The position numbers and the translations under genes are program-made. Of a stretch of 64,000 nt of DNA, positions 27,837 through 37,452 are shown in pieces. The notes below the pieces were generated by a model. That model was not told where the DNA came from. It saw only the letters and a program-made list of their open reading frames with translations, and did no database searches. The DNA is from Sulfitobacter sp. F26169L. Lineage in GTDB: Bacteria; Pseudomonadota; Alphaproteobacteria; Rhodobacterales; Rhodobacteraceae. The stretch spans positions 1-64,000 of the forward strand of contig NZ_JAPMLP010000008.1 of the NCBI RefSeq assembly GCF_026410285.1. Direction: 5' to 3'. Each line of letters starts with the position of its first letter. The first letter of the stretch is position 1.

Positions 27837-29165
27837 TTACCAGCGGCGTTCAAATCGGCGACGCAACAGGACTGCGGCAATGTTCATGATGGCCAAAAAC
27901 ACCAGCAATGTGATGATCGCCCCTGACGCGCGTTCAGCGAATCCGGGATCGGCGCGTTGTGTCCAGTTAAAGACCTGCACAGGCAGTGCCGTCGCAGCTT
28001 CGCCAAACAGCCCTGCGGTTTCGCTGTAGGGGGCTGGATATTCGCGTACAAAGGCCACCATTCCGATCAATAACAACGGCGCGGTTTCACCCAGCGCCTG
28101 CGCCAAACCGATGATGGTGCCTGTCAAAATTCCAGGTGCCGCAAGCGGTAGAACATGGTGAAATACGGATTGCACTTTACTCGCCCCGACCCCCAGTGCC
28201 GCATCACGGATCGACGGTGGCACTGATTTCAGGGCGGCGCGCGTTGAGATGATAATGGTTGGTAGGGTCATCAGGGTTAATACTAATCCGCCAACCAGTG
28301 GTGAAGATTGGCGTAGCCCGCCAAAATTGATGAAGATCGCCAGGCCAAGAATGCCAAAGACAATCGACGGCACGGCGGCAAGGTTGCTGATGTTTACTTC
28401 AATAAAGTCAGAAAGCCGGTTCTTCGGCGCAAATTCCTCCAGATAGATCGAGGCGGCAACACCTAGGGGTAAAGCCAGCACAAGAACCACAAGCATCATA
28501 TAAAGCGACCCCAGGATGGCCACACCCAATCCGGCTGCTTCGGGGCGCTGGTCGCTGGCATCGGGCGCTGTCAAAAACCGCCAATTGAACCGCGTCTTAA
28601 TCACGCCGAGGTCTGCAAGGCGTTGTGCAATTTCCAGTGCTTCAGGGGAGGTGTTACCATCCAATGCTGCGCTTTCCATCGTGACGCGGCCCTTGAAATA
28701 TCCATCGACCCGCCCCTCCGTCAGAACGTCGATTGTCAGGGTTGTACCAACCAGTTCGGGGTTCGCCAAAACATGATTGCGCACAGTCGCTACCGCTTCT
28801 TTGCTGATCATCTCGCCGATGTGTTTATCTGATAAATCGGTCGTAATGCCCAGCTCGGCCAGCTGCCTGATCAACGCGGCCCGCAGTAATGGCGCATAGC
28901 CAAACGTCGTAACCCTTGCCATGAGGTCTGGGTCGCGCGTGCCGGTTTTGTCAAGTTTGTCTTCGGGCAATGCGATCTCAAGGGTGACGTAAGTTTGGCG
29001 AAACGCGCCCACACCGCTTGAAACAACGGTTGTTAACAAAACCACAAGTGCCAGTGCAGCGATGCCAATCGCGCCGAGCCCATAGAAGCGAAACCGCCTC
29101 TCAGCTGCGTTGCGGCGCTTTGTGCGATCATCGCGCACCAATAGTGATGGGGTAACCTTGCTCAT
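27837..29165 (-). CDS. pstA: Phosphate ABC transporter permease PstA
   Basis: A 442-residue permease, longer than the roughly 300 residues of E. coli PstA. After an N-terminal membrane segment ('GLGAIGIAALALVVLLTTVV') there is a long periplasmic insert (about 65-215) before the usual permease core with 'VPSIVFGILGLAIF' and 'GQALGETAPLLLIG'-like motifs. Extended PstA forms are common in alphaproteobacteria. It overlaps pstC by 4 nt. Confidence 0.93.
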   Translation of the reverse strand: MSKVTPSLLVRDDRTKRRNAAERRFRFYGLGAIGIAALALVVLLTTVVSSGVGAFRQTYVTLEIALPEDKLDKTGTRDPDLMARVTTFGYAPLLRAALIRQLAELGITTDLSDKHIGEMISKEAVATVRNHVLANPELVGTTLTIDVLTEGRVDGYFKGRVTMESAALDGNTSPEALEIAQRLADLGVIKTRFNWRFLTAPDASDQRPEAAGLGVAILGSLYMMLVVLVLALPLGVAASIYLEEFAPKNRLSDFIEVNISNLAAVPSIVFGILGLAIFINFGGLRQSSPLVGGLVLTLMTLPTIIISTRAALKSVPPSIRDAALGVGASKVQSVFHHVLPLAAPGILTGTIIGLAQALGETAPLLLIGMVAFVREYPAPYSETAGLFGEAATALPVQVFNWTQRADPGFAERASGAIITLLVFLAIMNIAAVLLRRRFERRW

Positions 29166-30391
29166 TCGTACTGCTCCCGAAATTTACGCACAACGACGAG
29201 GGCCACCACATTTAATCCCAATGTAAGGACGAACAACGTTAGCCCAAGTGCAAAGGCAACCAACGTTTCAGGGCTGGCAAAATCGGTGTCCCCCGTCAAT
29301 TGGCTGACGATCTTGACGGTGATTGTTGTCATGGCTTCGAACGGATTCAGCGACATCCGCGCAGCGGCGCCAGCCCCTAGAACCACAATCATCGTCTCGC
29401 CAATTGCGCGACTTGCGGCCAACAGAATTGCACCGACAATGCCGGGTAGCGCTGCTGGGATGACAACCTGCCGGATGGTTTCTGAGTGCGTCGCCCCAAG
29501 ACCAAAGGACCCGTCGCGCATGGATTGGGGGACCGCGTTAATGGCGTCATCCGACAACGAGGATACAAACGGAACCAACATGATCCCCATCACAAGTCCT
29601 GCTGTCATGACTGATGATGCGCTGTCTCCCAGTCCGAGGGGTTGCGCAAAATGATCCCTTAGCAGCGGCCCGACAGTCATCAACGCAAAAAGTCCATAAA
29701 CTATCGTTGGGATACCGGCCAACACCTCGATCATCGGTTTGGCAAAACCTCGCATGCGCGGCCCTGCATATTCGGACAGGTATATCGCCGCGAACAGGCC
29801 AACCGGAACCGCAATGAGCAATGCGATGACGCTGATATAAAGCGTGCCCCAAAGCAGTGGCAGGATGCCCAACGCGCTGTCACCGCGAAAATTGGGCGCC
29901 CATTCAGCCGAGAAGAAGAAATCGACCCAGTCGTAGTCGCGAAAAAAGTTGGCTGTTTCAAAAATCATCGATAAAACAATGCCCACAGTCGTTAAAACGG
30001 CGACACTTGATGCGCAGAGCAGTAGAAACTTGATCCAACGCTCGGACGCTGTACGGGCCCGAAAGGATCGTGTGGATTGCCGTATTGCACCGATACACCC
30101 AAGTGCGGCGACACCTAAGACCGTCCAGTACAATACGGGAAATGAAAGCGTTTCGATGCCCTGTTTTTGCGCGATGGACCGGATCAGATACAACACAAAA
30201 ACAGTGACTAAAACAGGAACAATCACGCTCAGAAATGCATTCGTTGCGTGGGCTTTGGGCAATGCAGCTAACGTACGGACATCTCCTTGTGATGCCGCCG
30301 TAGCGCGCACTTTGGCCCCCCAAAAGCCAATTGTTGCCAGTGCTATAACAACAACCGGCAACGAGATGAAAAATTCAAACACCCACATCAA
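29162..30391 (-). CDS. pstC: Phosphate ABC transporter permease PstC
   Basis: A 409-residue permease, also longer than the E. coli protein (319). The N-terminal extension carries additional hydrophobic segments (about 5-25, 50-75, 90-105). The core includes 'AGIPTIVYGLFALM' and 'ASRAIGETMIVVLGAG'. It pairs with PstA to form the channel. A hairpin separates it from pstS. Confidence 0.93.
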   Translation of the reverse strand: MMWVFEFFISLPVVVIALATIGFWGAKVRATAASQGDVRTLAALPKAHATNAFLSVIVPVLVTVFVLYLIRSIAQKQGIETLSFPVLYWTVLGVAALGCIGAIRQSTRSFRARTASERWIKFLLLCASSVAVLTTVGIVLSMIFETANFFRDYDWVDFFFSAEWAPNFRGDSALGILPLLWGTLYISVIALLIAVPVGLFAAIYLSEYAGPRMRGFAKPMIEVLAGIPTIVYGLFALMTVGPLLRDHFAQPLGLGDSASSVMTAGLVMGIMLVPFVSSLSDDAINAVPQSMRDGSFGLGATHSETIRQVVIPAALPGIVGAILLAASRAIGETMIVVLGAGAAARMSLNPFEAMTTITVKIVSQLTGDTDFASPETLVAFALGLTLFVLTLGLNVVALVVVRKFREQYE

Positions 30392-30412
30392 GGCAGCTTT
30401 CCTTTTGATGGC

Positions 30413-30441
30413 TGCAGGCCCGACACAGCATCAGCCCTGCA
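30413..30441 (-). promoter_or_regulatory. Hairpin between pstS and pstC
   Basis: TGCAGG (30413-30418) and CCTGCA (30436-30441) form a 6-bp stem that can be extended by weaker pairs. Such structures after the binding-protein gene often raise its mRNA level relative to the downstream permease genes. No T-tract is present. Confidence 0.4.
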
Positions 30442-30448
30442 ACCTGTT

Positions 30449-31486
30449 TTACATACCGTCGAGAAGGGTGCGGTTTGCTACTGCATCTTGCGTGCTCGCC
30501 AGCTTGGGATCAGACACCAGACCGTATTCGGCCAGTGGGCCGTCCGGCCCCGCGATTTCATCGCTTACGAAGAAATCAGCAAACTCCTGCAAACCCGGTA
30601 TTTCACCCAGATGCGCGGCCTTGATGTAGAAATAAAGCGGCCGCGAGACAGGGTAGTCGCCTGTGGAAATGCTCTCTGTCGTCGGCACAACATCGGACAT
30701 TGTGGCAACCTGCAATTTATCACTGTTGTTTTCATAAAACGACAAGCCGAATACGCCGATACCGTTGGTATCCGCTTCAATGCGGGCTAGTGTTTCGGTG
30801 TAGTCACCGTCAACATCAACCGACAATCCGTCTGTTCGAACCGTCATGCAGGAACTTTCGGCAGCATCCTCGTCGCCGCCGTTGATCGCCAGAATTGCGT
30901 CCAGCGCACCGCTTTCTTCACAGCCTTGCAGAAGCACTTTTTCCTCGAACACCTCGCGTGTTCCGTGCTTGGTGCCCGGAATAAACGCTTGGATCGGCTG
31001 ATCCGGCAGTTTAGCGTTCACCGCGGTCCAGTTTGTATTGGCGTTTGCCGCCATTGCACCGTCAACAGGCAGTTCGGCAGCGAGGGCCAGATACCAGTCA
31101 GCAGGCGTAAATTCAAATGTGTTACCGTCGATGTCGCTGGCGAATACGATGCCGTCGTAACCAATGCGCACTTCGACAATATCCGTCACGCCGTTTTCAG
31201 CGCAGGTTGCGATTTCGGAGTTCTTGATCGCACGGCTGGCGTTAGCAATGTCGACTGTGTTTTCGCCGACACCTTCGCAGAACCGCTTAAGGCCTGCCGA
31301 TGACCCCCCGGATTCAACAACCGGAGTTGGAAAGTCGAAGTTTTCGCCAAATGCTTCGGCAACGATGGCCGCATATGGCAATACAGTAGATGAGCCTGCA
31401 ACCTGCACGTTTTCGCGCGCAACGGCCGCAGTGGCGGATACGGTGGCAAGAAGAAGTGATGAAGTTGTAAATTTTACGAGTGACAT
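30449..31486 (-). CDS. pstS: Periplasmic phosphate-binding protein PstS
   Basis: A 345-residue protein with a signal peptide cleaved near 'AAVARE'. Phosphate-contact segments are 'VAGSSTVLPYA' and 'ESGGSSAGLKRFCEG'. ATG 31486 has AGGAG 6 nt upstream; an in-frame codon at 31501 is less likely. It binds phosphate in the periplasm and hands it to PstCA. A Pho box (31578-31595) lies about 92 nt upstream. Confidence 0.94.
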   Translation of the reverse strand: MSLVKFTTSSLLLATVSATAAVARENVQVAGSSTVLPYAAIVAEAFGENFDFPTPVVESGGSSAGLKRFCEGVGENTVDIANASRAIKNSEIATCAENGVTDIVEVRIGYDGIVFASDIDGNTFEFTPADWYLALAAELPVDGAMAANANTNWTAVNAKLPDQPIQAFIPGTKHGTREVFEEKVLLQGCEESGALDAILAINGGDEDAAESSCMTVRTDGLSVDVDGDYTETLARIEADTNGIGVFGLSFYENNSDKLQVATMSDVVPTTESISTGDYPVSRPLYFYIKAAHLGEIPGLQEFADFFVSDEIAGPDGPLAEYGLVSDPKLASTQDAVANRTLLDGM

Positions 31487-31577
31487 AGTCGCTCCTGTCA
31501 AATTCGCTTGAGGACCACCCCCATGGTGATCCTGGCGCGCTTATCGGCGCGCTTGCTTTCAGTTTTGCTACAGGAAC

Positions 31578-31595
31578 ATTACAGTTTTATGACAT
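31578..31595 (-). promoter_or_regulatory. Pho box upstream of pstS
   Basis: On the minus strand ATGTCATAAAACTGTAAT matches the PhoB consensus of two 7-nt repeats (CTGTCAT and CTGTAAT type) separated by 4 nt. A loose -10 candidate (TAGCAA) follows at the expected distance. Confidence 0.85.
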
Positions 31596-31626
31596 CTTGA
31601 TGGGGCGGGCACTTCTGCCCACAGAC

Positions 31627-32691
31627 TTATCCATCATTGACAATCGAGGGCAGAACGACAGTGAATTGCGACCCTTGTCCAACCTGACTGCTGATCTTCA
31701 GTCGACCCCGATGGCGATTTAGTATGTGTTTTACGATCGCCAGCCCCAATCCGGTGCCGCCAAGTTGACGGTTGCGATGACCATCGGCGCGATAAAAACG
31801 TTCGGTTAAGCGTGGCAGATGGAGCGGAGCAATCCCCGGACCTTGATCGGCAATCTTGATCTCAATCGCAGGGCCACGTAGGACAGGATCGTGCATAACG
31901 TGTTCGATCGTCACATCGACCGTTTGATCCGCGCCACCATATTTGATCGCGTTCTCGATCAGATTGGTAAAAATCTGTATCAACTGGTCGGCGTCTCCGA
32001 CAAAAGACAGCGGCCCTGTCCCCAACTCCATTTGCAAGGTCACGTTGTTTTTCGCAGCCATCGGGTTGAGGTTTTTCAGTGTGGTTTGCAACAGCGCTCG
32101 CAGATCGATCTGTGTGTTTGGGCGCACCCGTTCCTCGGCTTGGACGCGACTAAGGGACAGCAAATCACCTACAAGCCGGTTCATCCGTTCCGCTTCATCG
32201 GCCATGATGGCCAGAAACCGGTCTTGCGCTTTTGCATCGTTGCGCGCTGGGCCACGCAGAGTTTCAATGAACCCCATCACGGACGTTAATGGCGTGCGCA
32301 GTTCATGGCTGACGTTCGCAATGAAATCGCGCCGCATTTGTTCTGCTCTCTCAGCACCGGACACGTTTTCAAGACTGAACAACAGTAAATCAGTATCGCC
32401 AATAACCTGCAAATGGCCCTTATAGTTCACGTCCTCGCCGTTTTCGACAATCTGATATGTGACGGTTTGAGGTGTGCGGTTCGTCAAACCTTGCTCTACA
32501 GCGGCAACCAGTTTCGGGTGCCGTACAGCAGTCGCGAAATGACGTCCCAAAACAGCGTTTCCCAGCACATCTTCGGCCAACTCGTTCAACGCTACAATGA
32601 CGTGTTCATCCCCGATGATTAACGTTGGCAGCGGGAAGGCGGCAATCAAATCCTGTGCCGCCCAGAGTTGCTGTTGTTTTTGGTCGGGCAT
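31627..32691 (-). CDS. phoR: Phosphate regulon sensor histidine kinase PhoR
   Basis: A 354-residue kinase with an N-terminal PAS-like domain (about 15-110). The HisKA phospho-acceptor is His129 in 'FIANVSHELRTPL', and the HATPase domain has 'NLIENAIKYGG', 'DQGPGIA' and 'GGTGLGLAIVKHI'. No transmembrane segment is evident, so it appears cytosolic or peripherally held, perhaps by PhoU/Pst contact. It is encoded upstream of pstS on the same strand, so phoR and phoB bracket the locus. Confidence 0.92.
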   Translation of the reverse strand: MPDQKQQQLWAAQDLIAAFPLPTLIIGDEHVIVALNELAEDVLGNAVLGRHFATAVRHPKLVAAVEQGLTNRTPQTVTYQIVENGEDVNYKGHLQVIGDTDLLLFSLENVSGAERAEQMRRDFIANVSHELRTPLTSVMGFIETLRGPARNDAKAQDRFLAIMADEAERMNRLVGDLLSLSRVQAEERVRPNTQIDLRALLQTTLKNLNPMAAKNNVTLQMELGTGPLSFVGDADQLIQIFTNLIENAIKYGGADQTVDVTIEHVMHDPVLRGPAIEIKIADQGPGIAPLHLPRLTERFYRADGHRNRQLGGTGLGLAIVKHILNRHRGRLKISSQVGQGSQFTVVLPSIVNDG

Positions 32692-33643
32692 GATTGCACC
32701 TGTACCTTAATCCATTCGGGGGTTTGTATCCGGCTTCAGAAGGTAACAAAAGAGTAACCAACCTAACTTGTCGGTAGCATACTCCTTTAGCCGATAGTCC
32801 TGATCTCGAAACAGTTCAGCTCCAATTGACCGCCGCTCGGCGAAGACTGGGCGTGCCCGACATAAACACAACCCAGCCCGACCCGGTCGACTTGCTTAGC
32901 AAGGTGAATGGCCGTTTTCATCGACACCTTGCGAGCCTTTGATCCTTGCACACGCAGAATGGTTGATGTGAGGTGTGGGCGCTGCGAAAGAGGTGTCAAT
33001 CGATCACAACCGGTTTGGAATCGCGAGCGACGTTTAACATTTGTTAGAAGTTATAGATGTTGGCCGGTTCGACGATACTTCCCCGCGCCTTCAATCTTTG
33101 CCCCTGGATAGCGGGGAACTGTCGACTTTTTGGGGCCCAGCAGAAGCTGGACGTCCTCGTGCAGCGCACAGAATGGTTGCCGTAGCCACTTAACTTAAAG
33201 CCAATCAAAACAGTCCAGTTCCGAACCAGAAGCTCAAACTGGCGTGTTGATAAGTGCGGACGGTCATGGAAAGGCCCGGAAACATAAATTGGCATCCGGT
33301 TATTTTGAAAGACTTAATCCAGTTGGTCACAGTCTTTCCCGTAGTATGTCATCGCAGATAAGATCCGTGTCTTTGAGCGTGACAGGATCAAAAACGTCCA
33401 ACATCCTATCGACTGCGACAATGAACAAACCCGGATCCGGAAGGTTTTCCGCGGGTTAGGGGCCTGCGCAAAGAGCCAAGATCCGTTCGGGAAGCAGCAG
33501 ACTCTTTTGGCCGACTAGGCGATCAATATTCGAGGTTCCGCGCTTCTGGAATATCGCAGGAAATTGGGTTTTGAATCTTATCTGCCTCCTATTCAGCACA
33601 ATCTGCAAAATTGCGGTAAAAGTGAAAGTATCCAAAATAGAAC
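32692..33643. other. Gene-free stretch between phoR and arsR
   Basis: No recognisable gene. At 32743-32760 an 11-nt-spaced direct repeat (GTAAC twice) in front of phoR faintly resembles a degenerate Pho box, but it matches the consensus poorly. Minus-strand frames of 70 and 83 codons (32787-32999, 33044-33295) show no family motif. Confidence 0.4.
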
Positions 33644-33678
33644 TTGACGATCGCCGTAATATCAATATTTCTTGATAT
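33644..33678 (+). promoter_or_regulatory. arsR promoter and ArsR operator
   Basis: TTGACG (33644-33649) is a good -35. A perfect 7-bp inverted repeat, ATATCAA (33659-33665) and TTGATAT (33672-33678) with 6-nt spacer, covers the -10 position and abuts the arsR start codon. ATCAA/TTGAT arms are typical of ArsR operators. Confidence 0.7.
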
Positions 33679-34011
33679 ATGGATAGTAAGACCGCTCTCG
33701 ATGCCTTCGCCGCACTCAGCCAGCCTACCCGGCTAGACGTCTTCCGCTTGCTCATAAAGGCAGGGGAGGTCGGCATGTCGGCAGGCGATATCAGTGATAC
33801 TCTCGGGGTCCGCCAGAACACGATGTCGGCCAACTTGTCGATCCTTGCACGTTCCGGATTGATACGCAGCGCGAGAGAAGGGCGCAGCATCCGTTATTTC
33901 GCCGATATGCAGGGGATGCGCGGACTGTTGAGCTTTCTGATGGAAGACTGCTGCGGCGGAAACCCCGAGCTTTGCCAACCCGTTATCAATGAACTCGCCT
34001 GTGCCTGTTAG
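33679..34011 (+). CDS. arsR: Arsenic-responsive ArsR-family repressor
   Basis: A 110-residue winged-helix repressor. The recognition region is 'DISDTLGVRQNTMSANLSIL'. The metal-sensing cysteines are at the C-terminal side (Cys91, Cys92, Cys99 in 'DCCGGNPELC'), as in the Acidithiobacillus-type ArsR, and not in the DNA-binding helix. As(III) binding would release the operator that overlaps its own start. No Shine-Dalgarno is visible and the predicted transcription start is at or near the ATG, so the mRNA may be leaderless. First gene of arsR-acr3-arsC. Confidence 0.93.
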   Translation: MDSKTALDAFAALSQPTRLDVFRLLIKAGEVGMSAGDISDTLGVRQNTMSANLSILARSGLIRSAREGRSIRYFADMQGMRGLLSFLMEDCCGGNPELCQPVINELACAC

Positions 34012-34020
34012 GAGACTATC

Positions 34021-35088
34021 ATGACCGATACATCGTTTTCCGCTGCGGCGGGTCTTGGAACATTTGAGCGGTGGCTGTCCGTCTGGGTGGCGCTAGCGAT
34101 TGGCGCGGGATTGCTGTTCGGCAATCTTTTCCCGGAGGTTTTTGCCGCTCTGGCTGCGCTGGAGGTTGCATCGGTCAATCTGCCCGTGGCGGTACTGATC
34201 TGGGCGATGGTCTATCCGATGATGGTGGGTGTGGATTTTGGCGCATTGCGGCAGGTGGGCGACAAGCCGAAAGGGCTGGTCGTGACGCTGGCGGTGAACT
34301 GGCTGATCAAGCCCTTCACAATGGCAGCGCTTGGCGTTCTGTTTTTCGAGGTTGTGTTTGCCGGCCTGATCCCGCCCGATGATGCGCAGGCGTATCTGGC
34401 GGGCGTTATCCTGCTGGGGGCAGCGCCCTGTACCGCAATGGTGTTTGTCTGGTCGAACCTGACGCGCGGCGACCCGACCTATACGCTGGTGCAGGTCAGC
34501 GTGAATGATGTGATCATGGTGTTCGCCTTTGCGCCCATCGTAGCCCTATTGCTGGGCGTGACCGACATTGTCGTGCCGTGGGATACGCTGCTATTGTCGG
34601 TGGGGCTTTATGTCATCCTACCGCTGATCGCTGGATATTTCACCCGCAAAGCCCTCGTCGCGCAAAGCGGCGAGGCGGCGGTGGATGTCTTTAAATCGCG
34701 GGTGCAACCCTTCTCGATCTTCGGTTTGCTGGTGACGGTCGTTCTGCTGTTCGGGTTTCAGGGGGAGGTGATCATCGAGCGTCCGCTGGTTATTGCGCTT
34801 ATCGCGGTTCCGCTGATTATCCAATCCTATGGTATTTTCTTTGTCGCTTATTTTGCGGCGCGGGCGTGGAATATTCCCTTCAACGTCGCAGCTCCCTGCG
34901 CACTGATCGGCACATCCAATTTCTTCGAGCTGGCTGTCGCGGTCGCAATCAGTCTGTTCGGATTAGGCTCTGGCGCGGCACTGGCAACGGTTGTCGGTGT
35001 CCTGGTGGAAGTGCCAGTGATGCTCTCGCTTGTTGCCTTTGCCAACAGGACACAGCACTGGTTTCCAAAGGAAAAGGATGCATCATGA
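34021..35088 (+). CDS. acr3: Arsenite efflux transporter, Acr3 family
   Basis: A 355-residue membrane protein with about ten hydrophobic segments. The conserved Cys lies in '[14 protein letters not shown]' and a second family motif is '[19 protein letters not shown]'. It expels arsenite across the inner membrane. AGGAG precedes the ATG by 7 nt, and the gene begins 9 nt after arsR. The stop overlaps the arsC start (ATGA). Confidence 0.94.
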   Translation: MTDTSFSAAAGLGTFERWLSVWVALAIGAGLLFGNLFPEVFAALAALEVASVNLPVAVLIWAMVYPMMVGVDFGALRQVGDKPKGLVVTLAVNWLIKPFTMAALGVLFFEVVFAGLIPPDDAQAYLAGVILLGAAPCTAMVFVWSNLTRGDPTYTLVQVSVNDVIMVFAFAPIVALLLGVTDIVVPWDTLLLSVGLYVILPLIAGYFTRKALVAQSGEAAVDVFKSRVQPFSIFGLLVTVVLLFGFQGEVIIERPLVIALIAVPLIIQSYGIFFVAYFAARAWNIPFNVAAPCALIGTSNFFELAVAVAISLFGLGSGAALATVVGVLVEVPVMLSLVAFANRTQHWFPKEKDAS

Positions 35089-35507
35089 CCGTCGTTATCC
35101 ACCACAACCCCGATTGCGGCACGTCGCGCAACGTCTTGGCAATCATCAAAGCGTCGGGCGAGACGCCAGTGGTCATCAATTATCTTGAGACCGGCTGGAC
35201 CCGCCCACAGCTTTTGGCGCTTTTTGCCGCTGCCGGTCTAACGCCCCGCACCGCCCTGCGCACGACGAAGTCGCCGGCGGAAGAACTGGGACTGCTCGAT
35301 CCTTCGGTCAGCAACGATGTAATACTTGAAGCGATGCTTGAGTACCCCGTTTTAGTCAATCGCCCTATCGTCTGCACCCGCAAGGGCATTCGCCTGTGCC
35401 GCCCGAGTGAGGCGGTACTGGATCTTCTTGACCGTTTGCCGCCCGGCCCAATGACAAAAGAGGATGGCACGCCGCTGATTGATGCGAACGGAAATCGCGT
35501 GGGCTGA
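35085..35507 (+). CDS. arsC: Arsenate reductase, glutaredoxin-coupled ArsC
   Basis: A 140-residue ArsC/Spx-fold protein. The catalytic Cys11 is in '[10 protein letters not shown]', and the arginines in '[16 protein letters not shown]' would bind the oxyanion. It reduces As(V) to As(III) for export by Acr3. It overlaps acr3 by 4 nt. The frame is open further upstream within acr3, but the N-terminal motif fixes the start at 35085. Confidence 0.94.
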   Translation: MTVVIHHNPDCGTSRNVLAIIKASGETPVVINYLETGWTRPQLLALFAAAGLTPRTALRTTKSPAEELGLLDPSVSNDVILEAMLEYPVLVNRPIVCTRKGIRLCRPSEAVLDLLDRLPPGPMTKEDGTPLIDANGNRVG

Positions 35508-36057
35508 TGCCGAAGTTTTTCTGCTTCCCCAAGAATGTCCTGAAATCCACCGCTCGTCGGACAGCTTGTCGAAGCGGGTATCTTAACACTTGCGGCGAAA
35601 GCCTGCTTCGACTGCAACTTCGCCCGTGACCGGCATTCTTTCGCAGCGAAGTGCACGAGTAGCTGGTATTCACGTCGCATTGCGAAGTCAAAATTTTGGC
35701 ATTTGCGGCAAGTTGTGTGCTACGTGTGGAAGCAGCGAAGATTAAAACTTTCTGCTCAGGGCTCGCATTCCGTCCTCGCCGCTGCCTGATTTCAGATTTT
35801 TTCCAAACCGGTGAATGGCACGCACCGTTCCCCAACATCGCTTGGATGTCCATGCGCTCCGCAATACTCAAAGCGGCTTCCAATTCGACGCTAACATAAC
35901 ACACTGTGCCGTCGCGTAGAGCATCGCATTGGTATGAATGATCTCTGTTTGGTGGAGCCACACCCGCCATCTCTGCAAATGGAGTTGACGGCTGTAAGTA
36001 CACTGTTCCGCATTTCTGTGTAGTAGTGAGTGTCGCCTGCAAAGAAACATTCCGATA
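35508..36057. other. Gene-free stretch downstream of arsC
   Basis: No family-like coding sequence was found on either strand. A minus-strand frame of 225 codons (35365-36042) overlaps the 3' end of arsC and reads like a shadow. A plus-strand terminator follows at 36058, so the region may be the ars operon 3' UTR or hold an unrecognised RNA or decayed gene. Confidence 0.4.
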
Positions 36058-36095
36058 GGCATTCCCCAGCCTAAGCAGGGAAACGCCTTTTTTTT
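36058..36095 (+). terminator. Rho-independent terminator (plus strand)
   Basis: The stem pairs GGC (36058-36060) with GCC (36085-36087) and TTCCC (36062-36066) with GGGAA (36078-36082). It is followed at once by eight T residues (36088-36095). It would end a plus-strand transcript coming from the ars operon about 550 nt upstream; amt on the minus strand ends just beyond it. Confidence 0.7.
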
Positions 36096-36106
36096 ACACC
36101 AGATGC

Positions 36107-37429
36107 TTAGCCTGCTTTGAATTCCGGATACGCTTCCATGCCCAGCTCTGCCATATCAAGCCCGTTGATTTCACTCTCTTCGTCAACGCGGATGCCAACA
36201 GTTGCTTTAAGTACCATCCAGACAACCGAAGACGTGACGCATACAAATACCCCAACAACAAGGATTGAGTAAATTTGAGTGCCCAAAGCTGCAGCGTCGT
36301 TGGTGAACACTACTGCAATGGTCCCCCAGATGCCTGCACACAAATGCACAGGGATCGCACCGACCACATCATCAATCTTTAGCCGATCAAGGAAGGGCAC
36401 CGCGAAGACCACGATTGCGCCCCCTACACCACCGATCAATGATGCCTGAAAGAGAGAAGGCGTCAACGGCTCTGCCGTGATAGACACCAGTCCCGCCAAT
36501 GCACCGTTCAGGATCATTGTGAGGTCGGGTTTCTTGTACATTAGCTGGGTTAGCATCAATGCAACGACAGCACCGGCGGACGCAGCAATATTGGTGTTTG
36601 AGAAGATGCGGCTTATGTCAGCAACATTACCTGCTGTATTCATATACAGCTGCGAGCCACCGTTGAATCCGAACCAACCCATCCACAGAATGAATGTGCC
36701 CAATGTGGCAAGCGCGAGATTTGAGCCCGGAAAAGGTACAACTTTGCCATCTTTATACTTGCCTAAACGGGGCCCGAGAATAATGGCGCCGCAAAGTGCT
36801 GCCCAACCACCGACCGAATGAACAACTGTTGAGCCCGCAAAGTCCTGAAAACCCATGGCATCAAGAAAACCACCGCCCCATTTCCAGCTTGCCTGAATTG
36901 GATAAATGACAGCTGTCAAAATGATGACAAACGCCAGAAAAGGCCAAAGTTTGATCCGTTCCGCCAGAGCACCGGACACAATCGATGCCGTTGCAGCACA
37001 GAACATCAGTTGGAAGAAGAAATCGGACCCGACGGAGGCATAGGTCAGATCTGGCTCGACACCCGTAAGCCCGACGGGCTCAAGGCCGGTCACCGCAAAA
37101 GCGCCCAATATGTTCGGGATCGTCCATGCATCGCCCGGATACATCAGATTGTACCCCAACAGATAGAAGAACAGAGAAGCGAGCGAAAACAAGGCAATAT
37201 TTTTGGTCAGTTGCATGGCCACGTTTTTACCGCGCACAAGCCCAGCTTCGAGCATGGCAAAACCCGCAGCCATAAAGAAGACCAGAAAGCCCGAAACCAT
37301 AAACATGAATGTTGTGAAGATGAATCCTATTTCTGCCGTGAGCGGTGTTTGGTCCACTTCTTGAGCAAGGCCGATCTGGGGGGGCAAAATTAGGGCGATG
37401 GGCAGGCCCAGTTTCCAAAATCTGTGCAT
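36107..37429 (-). CDS. amt: Ammonium transporter
   Basis: A 440-residue Amt/MEP channel with a cleavable signal peptide (about residues 1-22, 'GLAQ') and eleven hydrophobic segments. Signature regions are 'AFAVTGLEPVG', 'DFAGSTVVHSVGGWAAL' with the pore histidine, and 'GAIPVHLCAGIWG' with the second one. ATG 37429 has AGGAAA upstream and begins a normal signal peptide; an in-frame ATG at 37456 overlaps the glnK stop. It takes up ammonium and is gated by GlnK. Confidence 0.93.
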   Translation of the reverse strand: MHRFWKLGLPIALILPPQIGLAQEVDQTPLTAEIGFIFTTFMFMVSGFLVFFMAAGFAMLEAGLVRGKNVAMQLTKNIALFSLASLFFYLLGYNLMYPGDAWTIPNILGAFAVTGLEPVGLTGVEPDLTYASVGSDFFFQLMFCAATASIVSGALAERIKLWPFLAFVIILTAVIYPIQASWKWGGGFLDAMGFQDFAGSTVVHSVGGWAALCGAIILGPRLGKYKDGKVVPFPGSNLALATLGTFILWMGWFGFNGGSQLYMNTAGNVADISRIFSNTNIAASAGAVVALMLTQLMYKKPDLTMILNGALAGLVSITAEPLTPSLFQASLIGGVGGAIVVFAVPFLDRLKIDDVVGAIPVHLCAGIWGTIAVVFTNDAAALGTQIYSILVVGVFVCVTSSVVWMVLKATVGIRVDEESEINGLDMAELGMEAYPEFKAG

Positions 37430-37452
37430 AGTTGGTTTCCTGTTTGAGGTTA

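Noticed and set aside
32743..32760. Second Pho box upstream of phoR
   Set aside because: An 11-nt repeat spacing is present but only about half of the consensus positions agree.
33456..33890. 144-codon minus-strand frame over arsR
   Set aside because: It lies antisense to a solid arsR gene and shows no family pattern.
35365..36042. 225-codon minus-strand frame overlapping the end of arsC
   Set aside because: It overlaps arsC, has no motif and an unnatural Arg/Ser/Cys-rich composition in the overlap; it reads as a shadow frame.
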